A stretch of DNA of 64,000 nt from UBA695 sp042691655 (GCA_042691655.1 CP170506.1:4836001-4900000), one strand, 5' to 3'; positions 40,474-49,713 are shown, counted from the first letter of the stretch. The notes: generated by a model from the sequence alone, not told the origin. Program-made: numbers and translations.

Positions 40474-42177
40474 CTATGGCCGGTCGGCGAACGCATACTG
40501 CCGGATGGCCGTCCGCAAGGCGGTGATGTTCACCGGCTTTACCAGGTGGCCCGCGAATCCCGCGGCCTTGCTTTGGCGAATATCCTCGTCGGTGCCGTAG
40601 CCGCTTAAAGCGATTCCGGGAGTTTCCGAGCCCCTCTTAATTTGTCGCATGACATCAAGCCCGGAGCCATCGGGGAGCCCGAGGTCGCTGATGAGCAAAT
40701 CGAACTCCTGGCTGGCGACCACCTCCAGGGCCCTTTTGCAACTCGCCGCGGCGGTCACGATATGGCCCCAATTTTCCAGGATTTTGACCAGGACTCGCAG
40801 GGTATCGGTGTGATCCTCCACCAGCAGGATTCTCAACGGGCGCTCCGGCGGTTCGGTGGAGGCGGCCTGGGGCTGCGATTTCTCTGGCGGAGGCGCGGTG
40901 GCCAGCTCCACTGTGAAGGTTGCCCCTCGGTTCTTGCCCTCGCTATGGGCGCTCAGCCGCCCCTGGTGCAGCTCCACCACGGCCCGGGCGATATTCAACC
41001 CCAAGCCCAGGCCTCCGAAGCGCCGGGTTCTGCTCTGGTCGCCTTGCTCGAAGAGGTTGAAAATCCGAGGGATCACCGCCGGAGCGATGCCGACGCCGGT
41101 GTCGATGATGTCGATGATGATCCGCTCGCCCTCGTTGTGGGTGTGCAGGGTGATGCTGCCTCCCTCGGGGGTGAACTTGACGGCGTTGTTGAGCAAATTC
41201 CAAAACACCTGCCGCATTCGCGCGGGGTCGGCGCGCACATGGTGCTGGGCGGCCTGGAGATCCCGCTCGATCGCCAGGTGCTTTAGCTCAATCTCGCCCT
41301 GGCATATCTCCAAGGCGGTTCGGAGGCAGTCTTGCAGGTCCACGGTCTGGTACTGCAAGACGACCTTGCCTCGGCTGATCTTGGTTACGTCCAGAAGGTC
41401 CTCGATCAGCGCCACTTCCATCTCTACATTGCGCTGGATGAGCTCCAAATCCGGCCCCAGGTGGCCGGGCAGATCTTTCTGGGTCTGGAGGGAGCTCACC
41501 ATCGCGAGCACCGGCGTAAGGGGGGTGCGCAGCTCATGGCTGAGCACGGAAATGAATTGATCCTTGGCCTGGTTGGCGCTTTCGGCGGTCTCCTTGGCTT
41601 GGCGGATCACCTCCTCAGCCTGTTTGCGCTCGGTGATGTCGCTCATCACCGCGTGGCTGATGGGGGAGCCGTCGACGGACAGGGCGGCGGTCGCCTCAAA
41701 GCGGGCCCAAAGTGAAGCGCCTTCCTGGTTCTTGAGCCGCAGGTCAAACACCTGCGGGGAGCCGGTTTCAAAGAGCTGACGGCGGCTCTTGTAGAAGATG
41801 TCTTGGTCTTCGGAGAGGATAAAGCGCGTCAAGGGCTGCGCGACCAGGTCCCTTCTTTCCACGCCGATCAGCCGGGCGGCGGCAAGGTTGGCTTCCAGGA
41901 TCATCCCCTGCTCGCTTAGCGTGAAATAGCCCACCGGGGCCAGGTCATACAGGTCGAAATAGCGTTCGCGGGAGGCTTCGAGCTCCTCCTGCACCCGGCG
42001 CAGCTCCTCGTTCTGCATCTCCAGCTCGATCTGGTGGACCCGCAGATCGTGAAGCACCGACTGCGCCTGCTCGGGCAGCAACGCTTCCTCCGGCTTGGAT
42101 ACGGAGGCGCGAGCCCTTTCCTCGGCCCGCTTGCGCAGGTCGTCCTCAGCGCCTGAACGGGCTTTTTTTTCGGTCAT
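40474..42177 (-). CDS. PAS-domain hybrid histidine kinase
   Basis: A 567-residue cytoplasmic kinase without membrane helices: an N-terminal helical region LHDLRVHQIELEMQNEELRR (about 43-62), a PAS domain (about 75-200, APVGYFTLSEQGMILEANLA), HisKA with the phospho-His in FISVLSHELRTPLTPVLAM, HATPase with IDTGVGIAPAVIPRIFNLFE and GGLGLGLNIAR, and a C-terminal receiver domain with Asp in LLISDLGLPDGSGLDVM. The ATG at 42177 is preceded on the minus strand by a GGGGGAGAG ribosome-binding sequence. Its N-terminal half closely resembles that of the kinase at 43755-45425. Signal and output are unknown. Confidence 0.9.
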   Translation of the reverse strand: MTEKKARSGAEDDLRKRAEERARASVSKPEEALLPEQAQSVLHDLRVHQIELEMQNEELRRVQEELEASRERYFDLYDLAPVGYFTLSEQGMILEANLAAARLIGVERRDLVAQPLTRFILSEDQDIFYKSRRQLFETGSPQVFDLRLKNQEGASLWARFEATAALSVDGSPISHAVMSDITERKQAEEVIRQAKETAESANQAKDQFISVLSHELRTPLTPVLAMVSSLQTQKDLPGHLGPDLELIQRNVEMEVALIEDLLDVTKISRGKVVLQYQTVDLQDCLRTALEICQGEIELKHLAIERDLQAAQHHVRADPARMRQVFWNLLNNAVKFTPEGGSITLHTHNEGERIIIDIIDTGVGIAPAVIPRIFNLFEQGDQSRTRRFGGLGLGLNIARAVVELHQGRLSAHSEGKNRGATFTVELATAPPPEKSQPQAASTEPPERPLRILLVEDHTDTLRVLVKILENWGHIVTAAASCKRALEVVASQEFDLLISDLGLPDGSGLDVMRQIKRGSETPGIALSGYGTDEDIRQSKAAGFAGHLVKPVNITALRTAIRQYAFADRP

Positions 42178-42245
42178 AGACTCTCCCCCTTTTTCGTCTG
42201 TTGGTCTGACCCTGGCCGCACGTTGGCGACCTACTCCAGCCCGGG

Positions 42246-42737
42246 TTAGCCCTTCCCTGCCTTGCGGGAATAGAGGAGGAAGAGATCGTCCGTCATGACG
42301 AGGCGGCGGGCGAGTTCCCGGGCGACGTTCATCATCAGGAGGGCAAACAAGGTGATATGCTGCTGCTGCAAGCCGATGAGCGCATGGCGGGATAGGGCCA
42401 CGATTTCGCACGGCTCCGTGACGAGGGCCGAGGAGGTGTGCTTGTGCATCGACATCAGGGAGACCGCGCCGAAACAGGCCCCCACGCTGAGTTCAATTTT
42501 TTCCACCTCCACCTCATCCGCTGAAAGCCGCACCTCGACCTTCCCTTGTTTTACAATATAGATGTGCGTGGGCTCGTCCCCAGCCCGAAAAACATACTCT
42601 CCCTCCTGAAACGTGGCGTAATCCAACCGCGCCAGCAGGTCGTTGCGCTGTGCGTCGGTGACCCCTCCGAAGAGGGAGATCTTGGAGAGAATGGACGTCA
42701 CGGCCTCAAATTCCTTGAGTGGTGTAAATGGTGTCAT
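42246..42737 (-). CDS. cyclic-nucleotide-binding domain protein
   Basis: A 163-residue single-domain protein. The beta-roll of the CRP-type cNMP domain is visible: GEYVFRAGDEPTHIYIVKQGKVEV, SVGACFGAVSLMSMHKHTSSALV and CEIVALSRHALIGL. The phosphate-binding cassette FGAVSLMS lacks the Glu/Arg pair of classical cAMP sites, so the ligand is doubtful. There is no helix-turn-helix, so it is not a CRP-type activator. It lies 68 bp upstream of the hybrid kinase on the same strand and may modulate it. The ATG at 42737 was chosen over 42782. Confidence 0.8.
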   Translation of the reverse strand: MTPFTPLKEFEAVTSILSKISLFGGVTDAQRNDLLARLDYATFQEGEYVFRAGDEPTHIYIVKQGKVEVRLSADEVEVEKIELSVGACFGAVSLMSMHKHTSSALVTEPCEIVALSRHALIGLQQQHITLFALLMMNVARELARRLVMTDDLFLLYSRKAGKG

Positions 42738-42894
42738 GATGGGATATGGCGGAGGTAACCCTCTCTTCGGATTGCGCTGCAACGCCGTACGCTCTGGGGC
42801 CCTTGTGCCTCTGAATTCCCCGGCGGGGCTTTTTTACAGCGTCACGTATTTCCCCAACCAGGGTCTCTTCTGTCGGCGATTCAGCGGAAACCAA

Positions 42895-43758
42895 ATGAAA
42901 CCATATCCTTTCGCAATGCCAACAGCAACCCCTGTGCATCTCGTTGGGGCTGCTGAACATGCCCAGCCTGCGATTCGTTTGAGCAAGCTCGGGGCGCTTA
43001 TCACTTTTGCCATGGCCGTCTTGGGGTTGTTGGTCGGTTCAACGGGAGCGCAAGCGATTGACCCCGGGGAAGCCGGTTTCTGGGGAGGGGCGGAGAATTT
43101 TACCGTTATCAGCTACGCGGGGGTTACCAATACCGGCACCAGTGTCATTCACGGGAATGTCGCCCTTACGCCGAACACCTCGATCACGGGCTTCCCCCCG
43201 GGGGTGATTACGGGAACGACCAACATCAATGATGCGCAGGCGATCCTGGCCCTGGCCGATGCTACTATTGCCTACAATGTTTTGGCCGCGCTACCGGAGA
43301 CGGAAGACCTGACGGGCCAGAACTTGGGAGGACTGACGCTCACCGCGGGCGTTTACCATTTCGATTCATCGGCTTTGTTGAACGGGACCCTGACGCTGGA
43401 CACCCAGTCGGACGCCAACGCGGTTTTCGTTTTTCAAATCGACAGCACCCTGACCGTATCGGCGGATTCCCTCGTGTCGATCATTGGGGCGGGTGCTGGA
43501 ACGGACGCCAATGTGTTTTGGCAGGTTGGCAGTTCGGCGACGCTTTTGACCAACGCGGAGTTTTACGGGAATCTGGTTTCCCTGGCTAGCGATACTCTTG
43601 GTACGGGGGCCTCTGTGACCAACGGCAGGGTGATTTCCCTTACCGGAGCCGTGACGCTTGATACCAACGATATCAGCGCGGTCCCGGAACCCGCGACCTG
43701 GGCCCTGCTGCTGGGCGGCATTGGGGCGCTGGGCCTTTGGCGGCGGGTGCGACTCTAG
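42895..43758 (+). CDS. secreted DUF3494 (ice-binding-like) PEP-CTERM protein
   Basis: A 287-residue protein with an extended N-terminus (about 25 residues) before a signal-peptide-like helix (about 32-52, LITFAMAVLGLLVGSTGAQA). The mature domain matches the DUF3494 ice-binding fold pattern: ENFTVISYAGVTNTG, VIHGNVALTPNTSITGFPPG, DLTGQNLGGLTLTAGVYHF, NAVFVFQIDSTL, FWQVGSSATL and NGRVISLTGAVTLDTN. The C-terminus is a PEP-CTERM tail (VPEPATWALLLGGIGALGLW RRVRL), the exosortase sorting signal. DUF3494 proteins bind ice or act as adhesins; which applies here is unknown. Its TAG stop overlaps the stop of the convergent kinase gene. Confidence 0.88.
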   Translation: MKPYPFAMPTATPVHLVGAAEHAQPAIRLSKLGALITFAMAVLGLLVGSTGAQAIDPGEAGFWGGAENFTVISYAGVTNTGTSVIHGNVALTPNTSITGFPPGVITGTTNINDAQAILALADATIAYNVLAALPETEDLTGQNLGGLTLTAGVYHFDSSALLNGTLTLDTQSDANAVFVFQIDSTLTVSADSLVSIIGAGAGTDANVFWQVGSSATLLTNAEFYGNLVSLASDTLGTGASVTNGRVISLTGAVTLDTNDISAVPEPATWALLLGGIGALGLWRRVRL

Positions 43759-45425
43759 CGGGCGGGCAGCTTGCAAGTCACCACCGTTCCCCGTTTGCCC
43801 GCGCGGCGGATGGTAATCTCGGCGTCGATCGCCGCGGCGCGATGATGCATGATCTGGATGCCCATGCCGGTGGAAAGCGGCCGGTCTTCTGGAATGCCGA
43901 CGCCGTTATCCCGGATGGCCAGGATCAGTCCCTGGCCGCTATTCTTTAGCGTGATGAACACCCGGCTGGCCTGGCCGTGTTTCATCGCGTTGTTCACGGC
44001 CTCCTGCGTGATGCGGAAGAGGTGGGTGGCTACGTCCTGGCTTTCGACGGATACCGACTTGTCGTACCGAAAGGTGCATTGGATATGAAAAAGGTTGGTG
44101 GCCGTTTTGGCGTATTGCATGAGCGCCTCCTCCAACCCATCGCTCCCCGCCCGGACCGGGTGGAGCCCGTGCGCGAGGTTGCGCGCTTCGTCCACGCCGA
44201 TTTTGAGCAAATCGCCGATCTGTTTGGCGTTACCCGCCTCCGGGCTGCCCTCTTCGGAGAGACGCCGGTAGAGCAGGCTGCCCATCATCGCCGTGCCGGA
44301 AAGGTGTTGGCAGAGCCCGTCGTGCAGCTCTTGGGCGATGAGCTGCTTTTCGCGTTCGCTGATTTTGAGAAGCTCCTCCTGCAACCGGATTAAAGCCGCC
44401 TCCGTCTTCTTGCGCTCGGTAATATCCCGCGCCACTCCGGCCATGCGATAGACCCGCCCGGTATCATCCCGCACCGGCGACCCCTGGTCCAGGATCCAGC
44501 GAACCGAACCGTCGGGCTGGATAATGCGGTATTCGCACGAGCCGGGGACCCCCGATTCGCCGATCAAGCGGAAGGTCTCGTTGGCCAGTTCCCGGTCCTC
44601 GGGGTGCACGGCATCCATCCAGGCGCACGGGTTGCGGGCCAGCTCCTCGCGGGGACGCCCCCAGATCTCCTCGTAAGCCGGGCTTGTGTAATAGGCATAG
44701 GTTCGCTCCGCATCCGCCAGCCAGAAGACTTCGCGCACATTCTCGGCCATTTGCCGGAAGCGCCCCTCGCTTTCGCCCAGCGCAATGTTGGCAATCTGAA
44801 GTTCGCCGGTGCGCTCCCGCACACTGCGCTCCAGCCCCTCGCGCGCTATATCGAGGGCCTCCTCGGCCCGCTTGCGCTTGGTGATGTCGCTGATGACCAT
44901 GCGGTAGGCGGGCGCCCCTTCCCGGCCCGTGGTCGCGATCGTCTCGACATTCGCCCAAAATGGAGCGCCCTCTATTTGGGTCAACCGTAGCTCGCAAACC
45001 TGGGGCAGGCGGGTTTCGACGAGTTGGCGGTGGTGTTTGTAGTAAATGTCCTGATCTTCGCAGAGGATGAAGCGCGTCAAGGGCTGCTTGACCAAGGCCC
45101 CGCGCTCCACGCCGAGCAGCTTGGCGGCGGTCAGGTTGGCCTCCTGGATCATCCCCTTTTCACTCAGGGTGAAATAGCCCACCGGGGCCATGTCGTAGAG
45201 GTCAAAGTAGCGCTCTCGGGAGGCTTCCAGCTCCGTCTGGGCCCGGCGCAACTCTTCGTTCTGCATCTCCAGCTCGATCTGGTGGACGTGCAGATCGTGC
45301 AGGACATGGCGCGCCTGGGCGGGGGAGAGGGTCTCCTGCTCCTTGGACTCGACATTCTGCAGTCTCTCCTCGGCTCGCTTTCGCAAGGCGTTGATCGGGC
45401 TTGGCCGCGCCTTTTTTGCATTCAT
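43755..45425 (-). CDS. PAS-domain sensor histidine kinase (NarX/DesK-type)
   Basis: A 556-residue soluble kinase: an N-terminal helical region, PAS domain 1 (about 75-200; APVGYFTLSEKGMIQEANL), a coiled coil, PAS/PAC domain 2 (about 220-345; VREVFWLADAERTYAYYTSP, ARDITERKK), then a HisKA_3 domain with the phospho-His in IAQELHDGLCQHLSG and an ATPase domain (ITQEAVNNAMKHG, IRDNGVGIPE). HisKA_3 kinases usually phosphorylate NarL-type response regulators; none is adjacent, and the nearest in the window is the one at 63-728. It starts 5 bp after the CheB/CheR protein, so the two are probably one operon and may function together. Confidence 0.9.
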   Translation of the reverse strand: MNAKKARPSPINALRKRAEERLQNVESKEQETLSPAQARHVLHDLHVHQIELEMQNEELRRAQTELEASRERYFDLYDMAPVGYFTLSEKGMIQEANLTAAKLLGVERGALVKQPLTRFILCEDQDIYYKHHRQLVETRLPQVCELRLTQIEGAPFWANVETIATTGREGAPAYRMVISDITKRKRAEEALDIAREGLERSVRERTGELQIANIALGESEGRFRQMAENVREVFWLADAERTYAYYTSPAYEEIWGRPREELARNPCAWMDAVHPEDRELANETFRLIGESGVPGSCEYRIIQPDGSVRWILDQGSPVRDDTGRVYRMAGVARDITERKKTEAALIRLQEELLKISEREKQLIAQELHDGLCQHLSGTAMMGSLLYRRLSEEGSPEAGNAKQIGDLLKIGVDEARNLAHGLHPVRAGSDGLEEALMQYAKTATNLFHIQCTFRYDKSVSVESQDVATHLFRITQEAVNNAMKHGQASRVFITLKNSGQGLILAIRDNGVGIPEDRPLSTGMGIQIMHHRAAAIDAEITIRRAGKRGTVVTCKLPAR

Positions 45426-45430
45426 TGGTA

Positions 45431-48400
45431 TTAGTCCTTTACGAATCTCTCCGTCGTCGCAATGGCGTACACCTCGTCCGTCTCGTGGACCAACGGGGAG
45501 GCGATGATCCACACCTCCAGAGTCCGTCCGTCTTTGGCGAGCCGTTGCATGCGATAAGGTTTCATTTCTCCGGTTCTGGAAAGCTCTTTTGCGGTTTCCC
45601 GAGCGCCCGCCCGTCGATCTTCCGGAATCACATCGCGGATATTCATGCGCAGCGCCTCGGCTTCGCTCCAACCGTACATGCGTTCCGCCCCCGGGTTCCA
45701 GCCCAGAATGCGCCCCTCCATATCCTGTACGAGGATGGCGTCTCGCGAGTCCCGCACCACCACCGCCAGGCGGCGCAAGGTCTCGGAGTCCTGGAGCACG
45801 CTCTGCGCTTTTTTCATTTCCGTGATTTCCACGAAGTTGATGACCGCTCCCTCGATCACATTCTCCAGGGTTCGGTAGGGCCGGATGCCCAGCAGGTACC
45901 ACGCGCCGACCTTGGTCTGCACTTCGATTTCCTTGGGGATGAGCGTGTTGAGCACCGATTGTACATCCTCCACCAGCCGGTTGTAGCCCACGAGATTGGA
46001 GACGATGTGGCCCACGGGGCGTCCCACGTCGGTCTGGATCAGGTTGATGACCTGGGTGACGGCGGGGGTGAAGCGCTGGATCCGCAGTTGGTGATCCACG
46101 AAGACGGTGCCCATGCCCGTGCCCGCCAGCAGGTTGTTCATGTCGTTGTTGGCCCGCGACAAATCGGCCACCTTGGTTTGCAGCTCGGCGTTGACGGTGG
46201 CCAGTTCTTCGTTGACCGATTGCAGTTCTTCCTTGGAGGTTTCCAGCTCCTCGTTGGTGGACTGCAATTCCTCGTTCATGGACTGCATCTCCTCGTTGGA
46301 GGATTTGAGTTCTTCGTTGGAGGTTTCCAGCTCCTCGTTGGTGCTGTGGAGGTATTCTTCTTTGGCGCGCAGCTCCTGCTTGAGCTCGACGATGCGGGCG
46401 TCCACGTCCTGCGGGTCGATGGCTTTCTCGGTCTCGGCTTCCTTCACGAGCGCCTGTTGCTGGGTCGCCTCGGGGGCTTTCTCCAGGATGACCAGGTAGA
46501 GGGCGCTCTCGGTGGTGGGGTTGGCTTCGGCTGCCACGGGCCGCACGGTCAGATTAACCAAGGTAAAATGGCTGTTGGTCTTGACCCGCAGCCCGGGGTG
46601 GCGGATCGGCTCGCCTTGCGCGACGGCTTTGTGCAGGGCGATGGTCAAATCCCGGCGCAGCCCCTCGCGGGCCATTTTAAGGATATTCATGCCCGCCTCG
46701 CCCGGCGAGGGCTCCAGGTAGTCGCCGCTGCGTCCGTGCAGGTAGAGGATGTCGCCGCGTTCGTTGATGAGCACCCCCGCCGAGGCGTACTCTTGCAGCA
46801 GGGTCCGTTCGGTCAGCTCACGCAGGGGCGTCTTGATGCCGGTCGCTTTTCCCGAGGGCCGCTGGGTGGCGCGCTCATGGGCGGCGGGCAGGAAACGCCC
46901 CACGGCCAGGCTGCGCGCCCGGTGCGCGTCGTCTTTGCGCTGGTAGAGCTTGGCCTTGCTATCGAGGGTGGCAAAAAGGTCCACGAAATCGCCCACGCTT
47001 TCGGAGGTCCCCAGGAAGAGGTATCCGCCGGGGTTGAGGGCGTAGTGGAAGAGGGGGGTGAGCTTCTTTTGCAAATCGCCGTCCATGTAAATGAGGAGGT
47101 TGCGGCAACTGATGAGGTCGAGCTTGGAAAACGGCGGGTCTTTGATGACGTCCTGCTCGCTGAAGACCAGCAGATCGCGAATGCTTTTCTGGATGCGGTA
47201 GGAGGTTTTATCCGGTTCCTGGGCGAAAAAACGCGCCAACCGCTCCGGCGAGACGTCGGCGGCGATGCTCGTGGGGTAGATCCCGGCGCGGGCTCGCTCG
47301 ATGGCGCGGCTGTCAATGTCCGTGGCAAACACCTGCACCGTGAAATTCTGCTTGATGGCCTCCATGTACTCCTGGAGCAGGATGGCGATGGAGTAAGCCT
47401 CCTCCCCCGTTGAGCAGCCGGGCACCCAGACCCGGATCATCGTGCTCGCGGGCTTGTTGACAAAAAGCCGGGGAACGACCTCTTTTCGCAGGGCCTCGAA
47501 CGCCGCGGGGTCGCGGAAGAAATTGGTGACGCCGATCAAAAGATCGAGAAAGAGCGCCTCCACCTCCGCCGGGTTCTGCTGTAAATAGTGGACGTAGTCC
47601 TCAAGCCGTTCGATCTGGTGAACCGCCATGCGCCGTTCGATGCGCCGCTCGATGGTGTTTTTCTTGTAATGGGAAAAATCGTGCCCGGTCTGAACGCGCA
47701 GCAGGGTGAAAATCTTGTTCTTGGAGTCCTCCACTTTGTGAGGCGCTGGCGCGACCTCCAGGGCCGCTTTCCCAAAGGCGTGAGTGGCGAAGGCGAGCAA
47801 CTGGGCGGGCATCTCGGCCGGGGGCAGCACGTAGTCCACCATACCGGTGGCAATCGCACTGCGCGGCATACCGTCGTATTCGGTGGATTCGGGCTGCTGC
47901 ACCATTACCATGCCGCCTTCGCCCTTTACCGCCCGCACCCCCAGCGTGCCATCGCTGCCGGTGCCGGAAAGGATGATACAGATGGTCTTCTCGTGCTGGT
48001 CCTGGGCCATGGAACGGAAGAAAAAGTCGATCGGCAGGCGCAGGCCGCGCGGAGCGCTCGGCTCCAGCAGCTGTAAGGTGCCGTTGACGAGCGCCAAGTC
48101 CCGATTGGGCGGGATGATATAGGCGCAGTTGGGCTGCACGGGCATCCCGTCCTCGACCTCGAAGACCTGCATGCGCGTGTAGCGTTTGATCAGCTCGGTG
48201 AGGATGCTTTTGTAATCCGGGGAGAGGTGCTGCACGACGACAAAGGCCATGCCGGGAATGGTGTCGGCGGGCATGGCGGAAAAAAATGCCTCGAAGGCCG
48301 CCAGCCCCCCCGCCGATGCGCCAATGCCAACGATGGGGAACCCTGCCTCCGGCGCATCGTTCGCAGGCGCTTTTTCCGAAGGAACCGCCTCGGGAGCATG

Positions 48401-48442
48401 AGGTTTTTTGCCTCCTTTTTTGCTGCTTGGATTTTGGGTCAT
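45431..48442 (-). CDS. CheB/CheR fusion protein with coiled coil and PAS domains
   Basis: A 1003-residue protein. The CheB methylesterase domain (about 35-225) has Ser43 in GIGASAGGLAAF, His72 in VVVQHLSPD and Asp163 in LSGTGSDGTLG. The CheR methyltransferase domain (about 235-500) has HYKKNTIERRIERRM, the SAM motif VPGCSTGEEAYSIA and CRNLLIYMDGDLQ. A coiled coil of seven-residue NEEL-type repeats (about 690-755) follows, then two PAS domains (the last ends ATTERFVKD). No kinase domain is attached; it is supplied by the next gene, 5 bp downstream. No methyl-accepting chemotaxis receptor is nearby, so the target of methylation is unknown. Confidence 0.92.
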   Translation of the reverse strand: MTQNPSSKKGGKKPHAPEAVPSEKAPANDAPEAGFPIVGIGASAGGLAAFEAFFSAMPADTIPGMAFVVVQHLSPDYKSILTELIKRYTRMQVFEVEDGMPVQPNCAYIIPPNRDLALVNGTLQLLEPSAPRGLRLPIDFFFRSMAQDQHEKTICIILSGTGSDGTLGVRAVKGEGGMVMVQQPESTEYDGMPRSAIATGMVDYVLPPAEMPAQLLAFATHAFGKAALEVAPAPHKVEDSKNKIFTLLRVQTGHDFSHYKKNTIERRIERRMAVHQIERLEDYVHYLQQNPAEVEALFLDLLIGVTNFFRDPAAFEALRKEVVPRLFVNKPASTMIRVWVPGCSTGEEAYSIAILLQEYMEAIKQNFTVQVFATDIDSRAIERARAGIYPTSIAADVSPERLARFFAQEPDKTSYRIQKSIRDLLVFSEQDVIKDPPFSKLDLISCRNLLIYMDGDLQKKLTPLFHYALNPGGYLFLGTSESVGDFVDLFATLDSKAKLYQRKDDAHRARSLAVGRFLPAAHERATQRPSGKATGIKTPLRELTERTLLQEYASAGVLINERGDILYLHGRSGDYLEPSPGEAGMNILKMAREGLRRDLTIALHKAVAQGEPIRHPGLRVKTNSHFTLVNLTVRPVAAEANPTTESALYLVILEKAPEATQQQALVKEAETEKAIDPQDVDARIVELKQELRAKEEYLHSTNEELETSNEELKSSNEEMQSMNEELQSTNEELETSKEELQSVNEELATVNAELQTKVADLSRANNDMNNLLAGTGMGTVFVDHQLRIQRFTPAVTQVINLIQTDVGRPVGHIVSNLVGYNRLVEDVQSVLNTLIPKEIEVQTKVGAWYLLGIRPYRTLENVIEGAVINFVEITEMKKAQSVLQDSETLRRLAVVVRDSRDAILVQDMEGRILGWNPGAERMYGWSEAEALRMNIRDVIPEDRRAGARETAKELSRTGEMKPYRMQRLAKDGRTLEVWIIASPLVHETDEVYAIATTERFVKD
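46173..46350 (-). repeat. 21-bp periodic repeats encoding the CheB/CheR coiled coil
   Basis: About eight in-frame units of seven codons encode variants of S-x-N-E-E-L-x (for example TSNEELK, SSNEEMQ, SMNEELQ, STNEELE). The repeats recur at DNA level (TTCCAGCTCCTCGTTGG occurs twice on the plus strand) and form a signalling-helix-type coiled coil between CheR and PAS. Confidence 0.85.
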
Positions 48443-48570
48443 CGATAATCCTCGATCATAGTTCCGTCTTTTTGCCCCGTTTCAAACGGCCTTGGGCATT
48501 GCCAATGGAATATTGCAAATGCGCCCATTGTGCGCCGGGTTCCCGGAAGGTCAAGCTGGATAAGGTGGCC

Positions 48571-49674
48571 TTATTTTTCCCAGGGCAGGCTCAATTTGCC
48601 GAAGTGCCCGTAGTTGGTCGTGGCCCGGTAAATCGGCCGCCGCAAATCGAGCTGTTCGATGATGGCCGCGGGCCGGTAGTCAAACTGCCTCGCGAAGCGC
48701 TCCGCGCGCCGTTCGTCGCCGGTGCCGCGCGTGTCCACCCCGATTGAGACCGGCTGCGCCACCCCGATGGCATAGGCGACCTGGATTTCCGCGCAATCCG
48801 CCAGGCCCTGGCTCACGATCTGCCGGGCGACGAACCGGGCAAAATATGCCGCGCTGCGATCCATCTTCGTGGCGTCTTTTCCGCTAAACGACCCGCCCCC
48901 GTGCCGGGCAAACCCGCCGTAGGTGTCCACGATGATCTTGCGCCCCGTCAGCCCGCAATCCCCCTCGGGGCCACCGATGACGAATTCGCCCGTGCGGTTC
49001 ACAAAGAGCCGGATGCCTTTGCGGAACCATTGGCCCAGGGCCAGCGGCAGGAGTTGCTCCTCCACGAAGGCGTGGATCTCCCCCTGTGGAGTGGCCGGGG
49101 CGTGCTGGGTGGAAACCACTGCGTCGGTCACCTCCACGGGCTTGCCCTGCTCGTAACGGACGGAGATTTGCGCCTTGGCATCGGGCCGCAACCAGGGGAC
49201 CGCCTGCGACTTGCGGGCCTCGGCCAGCCCGCGCGTTACCCGGTGTGCGAGGCTGATCGGCAGCGGGAGCAACTCCGGAGTCTCCCGGGTCGCAAAGCCG
49301 AAAACCAGCCCCTGATCCCCCGCGCCCATGTCCAGCGCGCTCTCGCGGTTCACCCCCCGGGCGATATCCGGGGACTGGGGGCCGATCAGGTTTTGCACCT
49401 GGGCGGAGTCGGCATTGAAGCGCGCCGCGCCGTCCGTGTAGCCGATTTCCCGGATGGCGGCCCTGGCGACGGCTTCGGCATCGATCCGCGCCAAGGAAGA
49501 GATTTCCCCGGCCAGAATAACATGTTCATCCTTGCAGAGAACCTCGCAGGCCACGCGGCTCTCCGGGTCCTGGGCCAGGCAGGCATCGAGAATCGAATCG
49601 GCGATGAAATCGCAGACCTTGTCGGGATGCCCCTCGGCCACCGATTCAGAGGTAAAGATAAACGAACGGCTCAT
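48571..49674 (-). CDS. metK: S-adenosylmethionine synthetase
   Basis: A 367-residue MetK, slightly shorter than the usual 380-400. It makes SAM from methionine and ATP. FTSESVAEGHPDKVCDFIAD, MGAGDQGLVFGFA, GPEGDCGLTGRKIIVDTYGG and the P-loop-like GGGSFSGKDATKMDRSAAY are diagnostic. It completes the methionine theme of the window but is about 33 kb from metX/metY. Upstream lies a perfect palindrome at 49700-49713. Confidence 0.95.
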   Translation of the reverse strand: MSRSFIFTSESVAEGHPDKVCDFIADSILDACLAQDPESRVACEVLCKDEHVILAGEISSLARIDAEAVARAAIREIGYTDGAARFNADSAQVQNLIGPQSPDIARGVNRESALDMGAGDQGLVFGFATRETPELLPLPISLAHRVTRGLAEARKSQAVPWLRPDAKAQISVRYEQGKPVEVTDAVVSTQHAPATPQGEIHAFVEEQLLPLALGQWFRKGIRLFVNRTGEFVIGGPEGDCGLTGRKIIVDTYGGFARHGGGSFSGKDATKMDRSAAYFARFVARQIVSQGLADCAEIQVAYAIGVAQPVSIGVDTRGTGDERRAERFARQFDYRPAAIIEQLDLRRPIYRATTNYGHFGKLSLPWEK

Positions 49675-49699
49675 GCGGTAATTCCTTCCACACCGACCC

Positions 49700-49713
49700 C
49701 TAAGTTACCTTAG
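49700..49713. promoter_or_regulatory. 14-bp palindrome in the metK upstream region
   Basis: CTAAG-TTAC-CTTAG has perfect 5-bp arms and begins 25 bp upstream of the metK start codon. Its arms differ from the candidate Rrf2 sites (CCYA/TRGG). It could be an operator or a small leader hairpin; no known SAM-riboswitch architecture is visible in the surrounding 200 bp. Confidence 0.35.

Noticed and set aside
45401..47413. 670-codon plus-strand ORF opposite the CheB/CheR gene
   Set aside because: It mirrors the heptad repeats of the real gene as a Gly/Leu/Phe repeat and has no other features.
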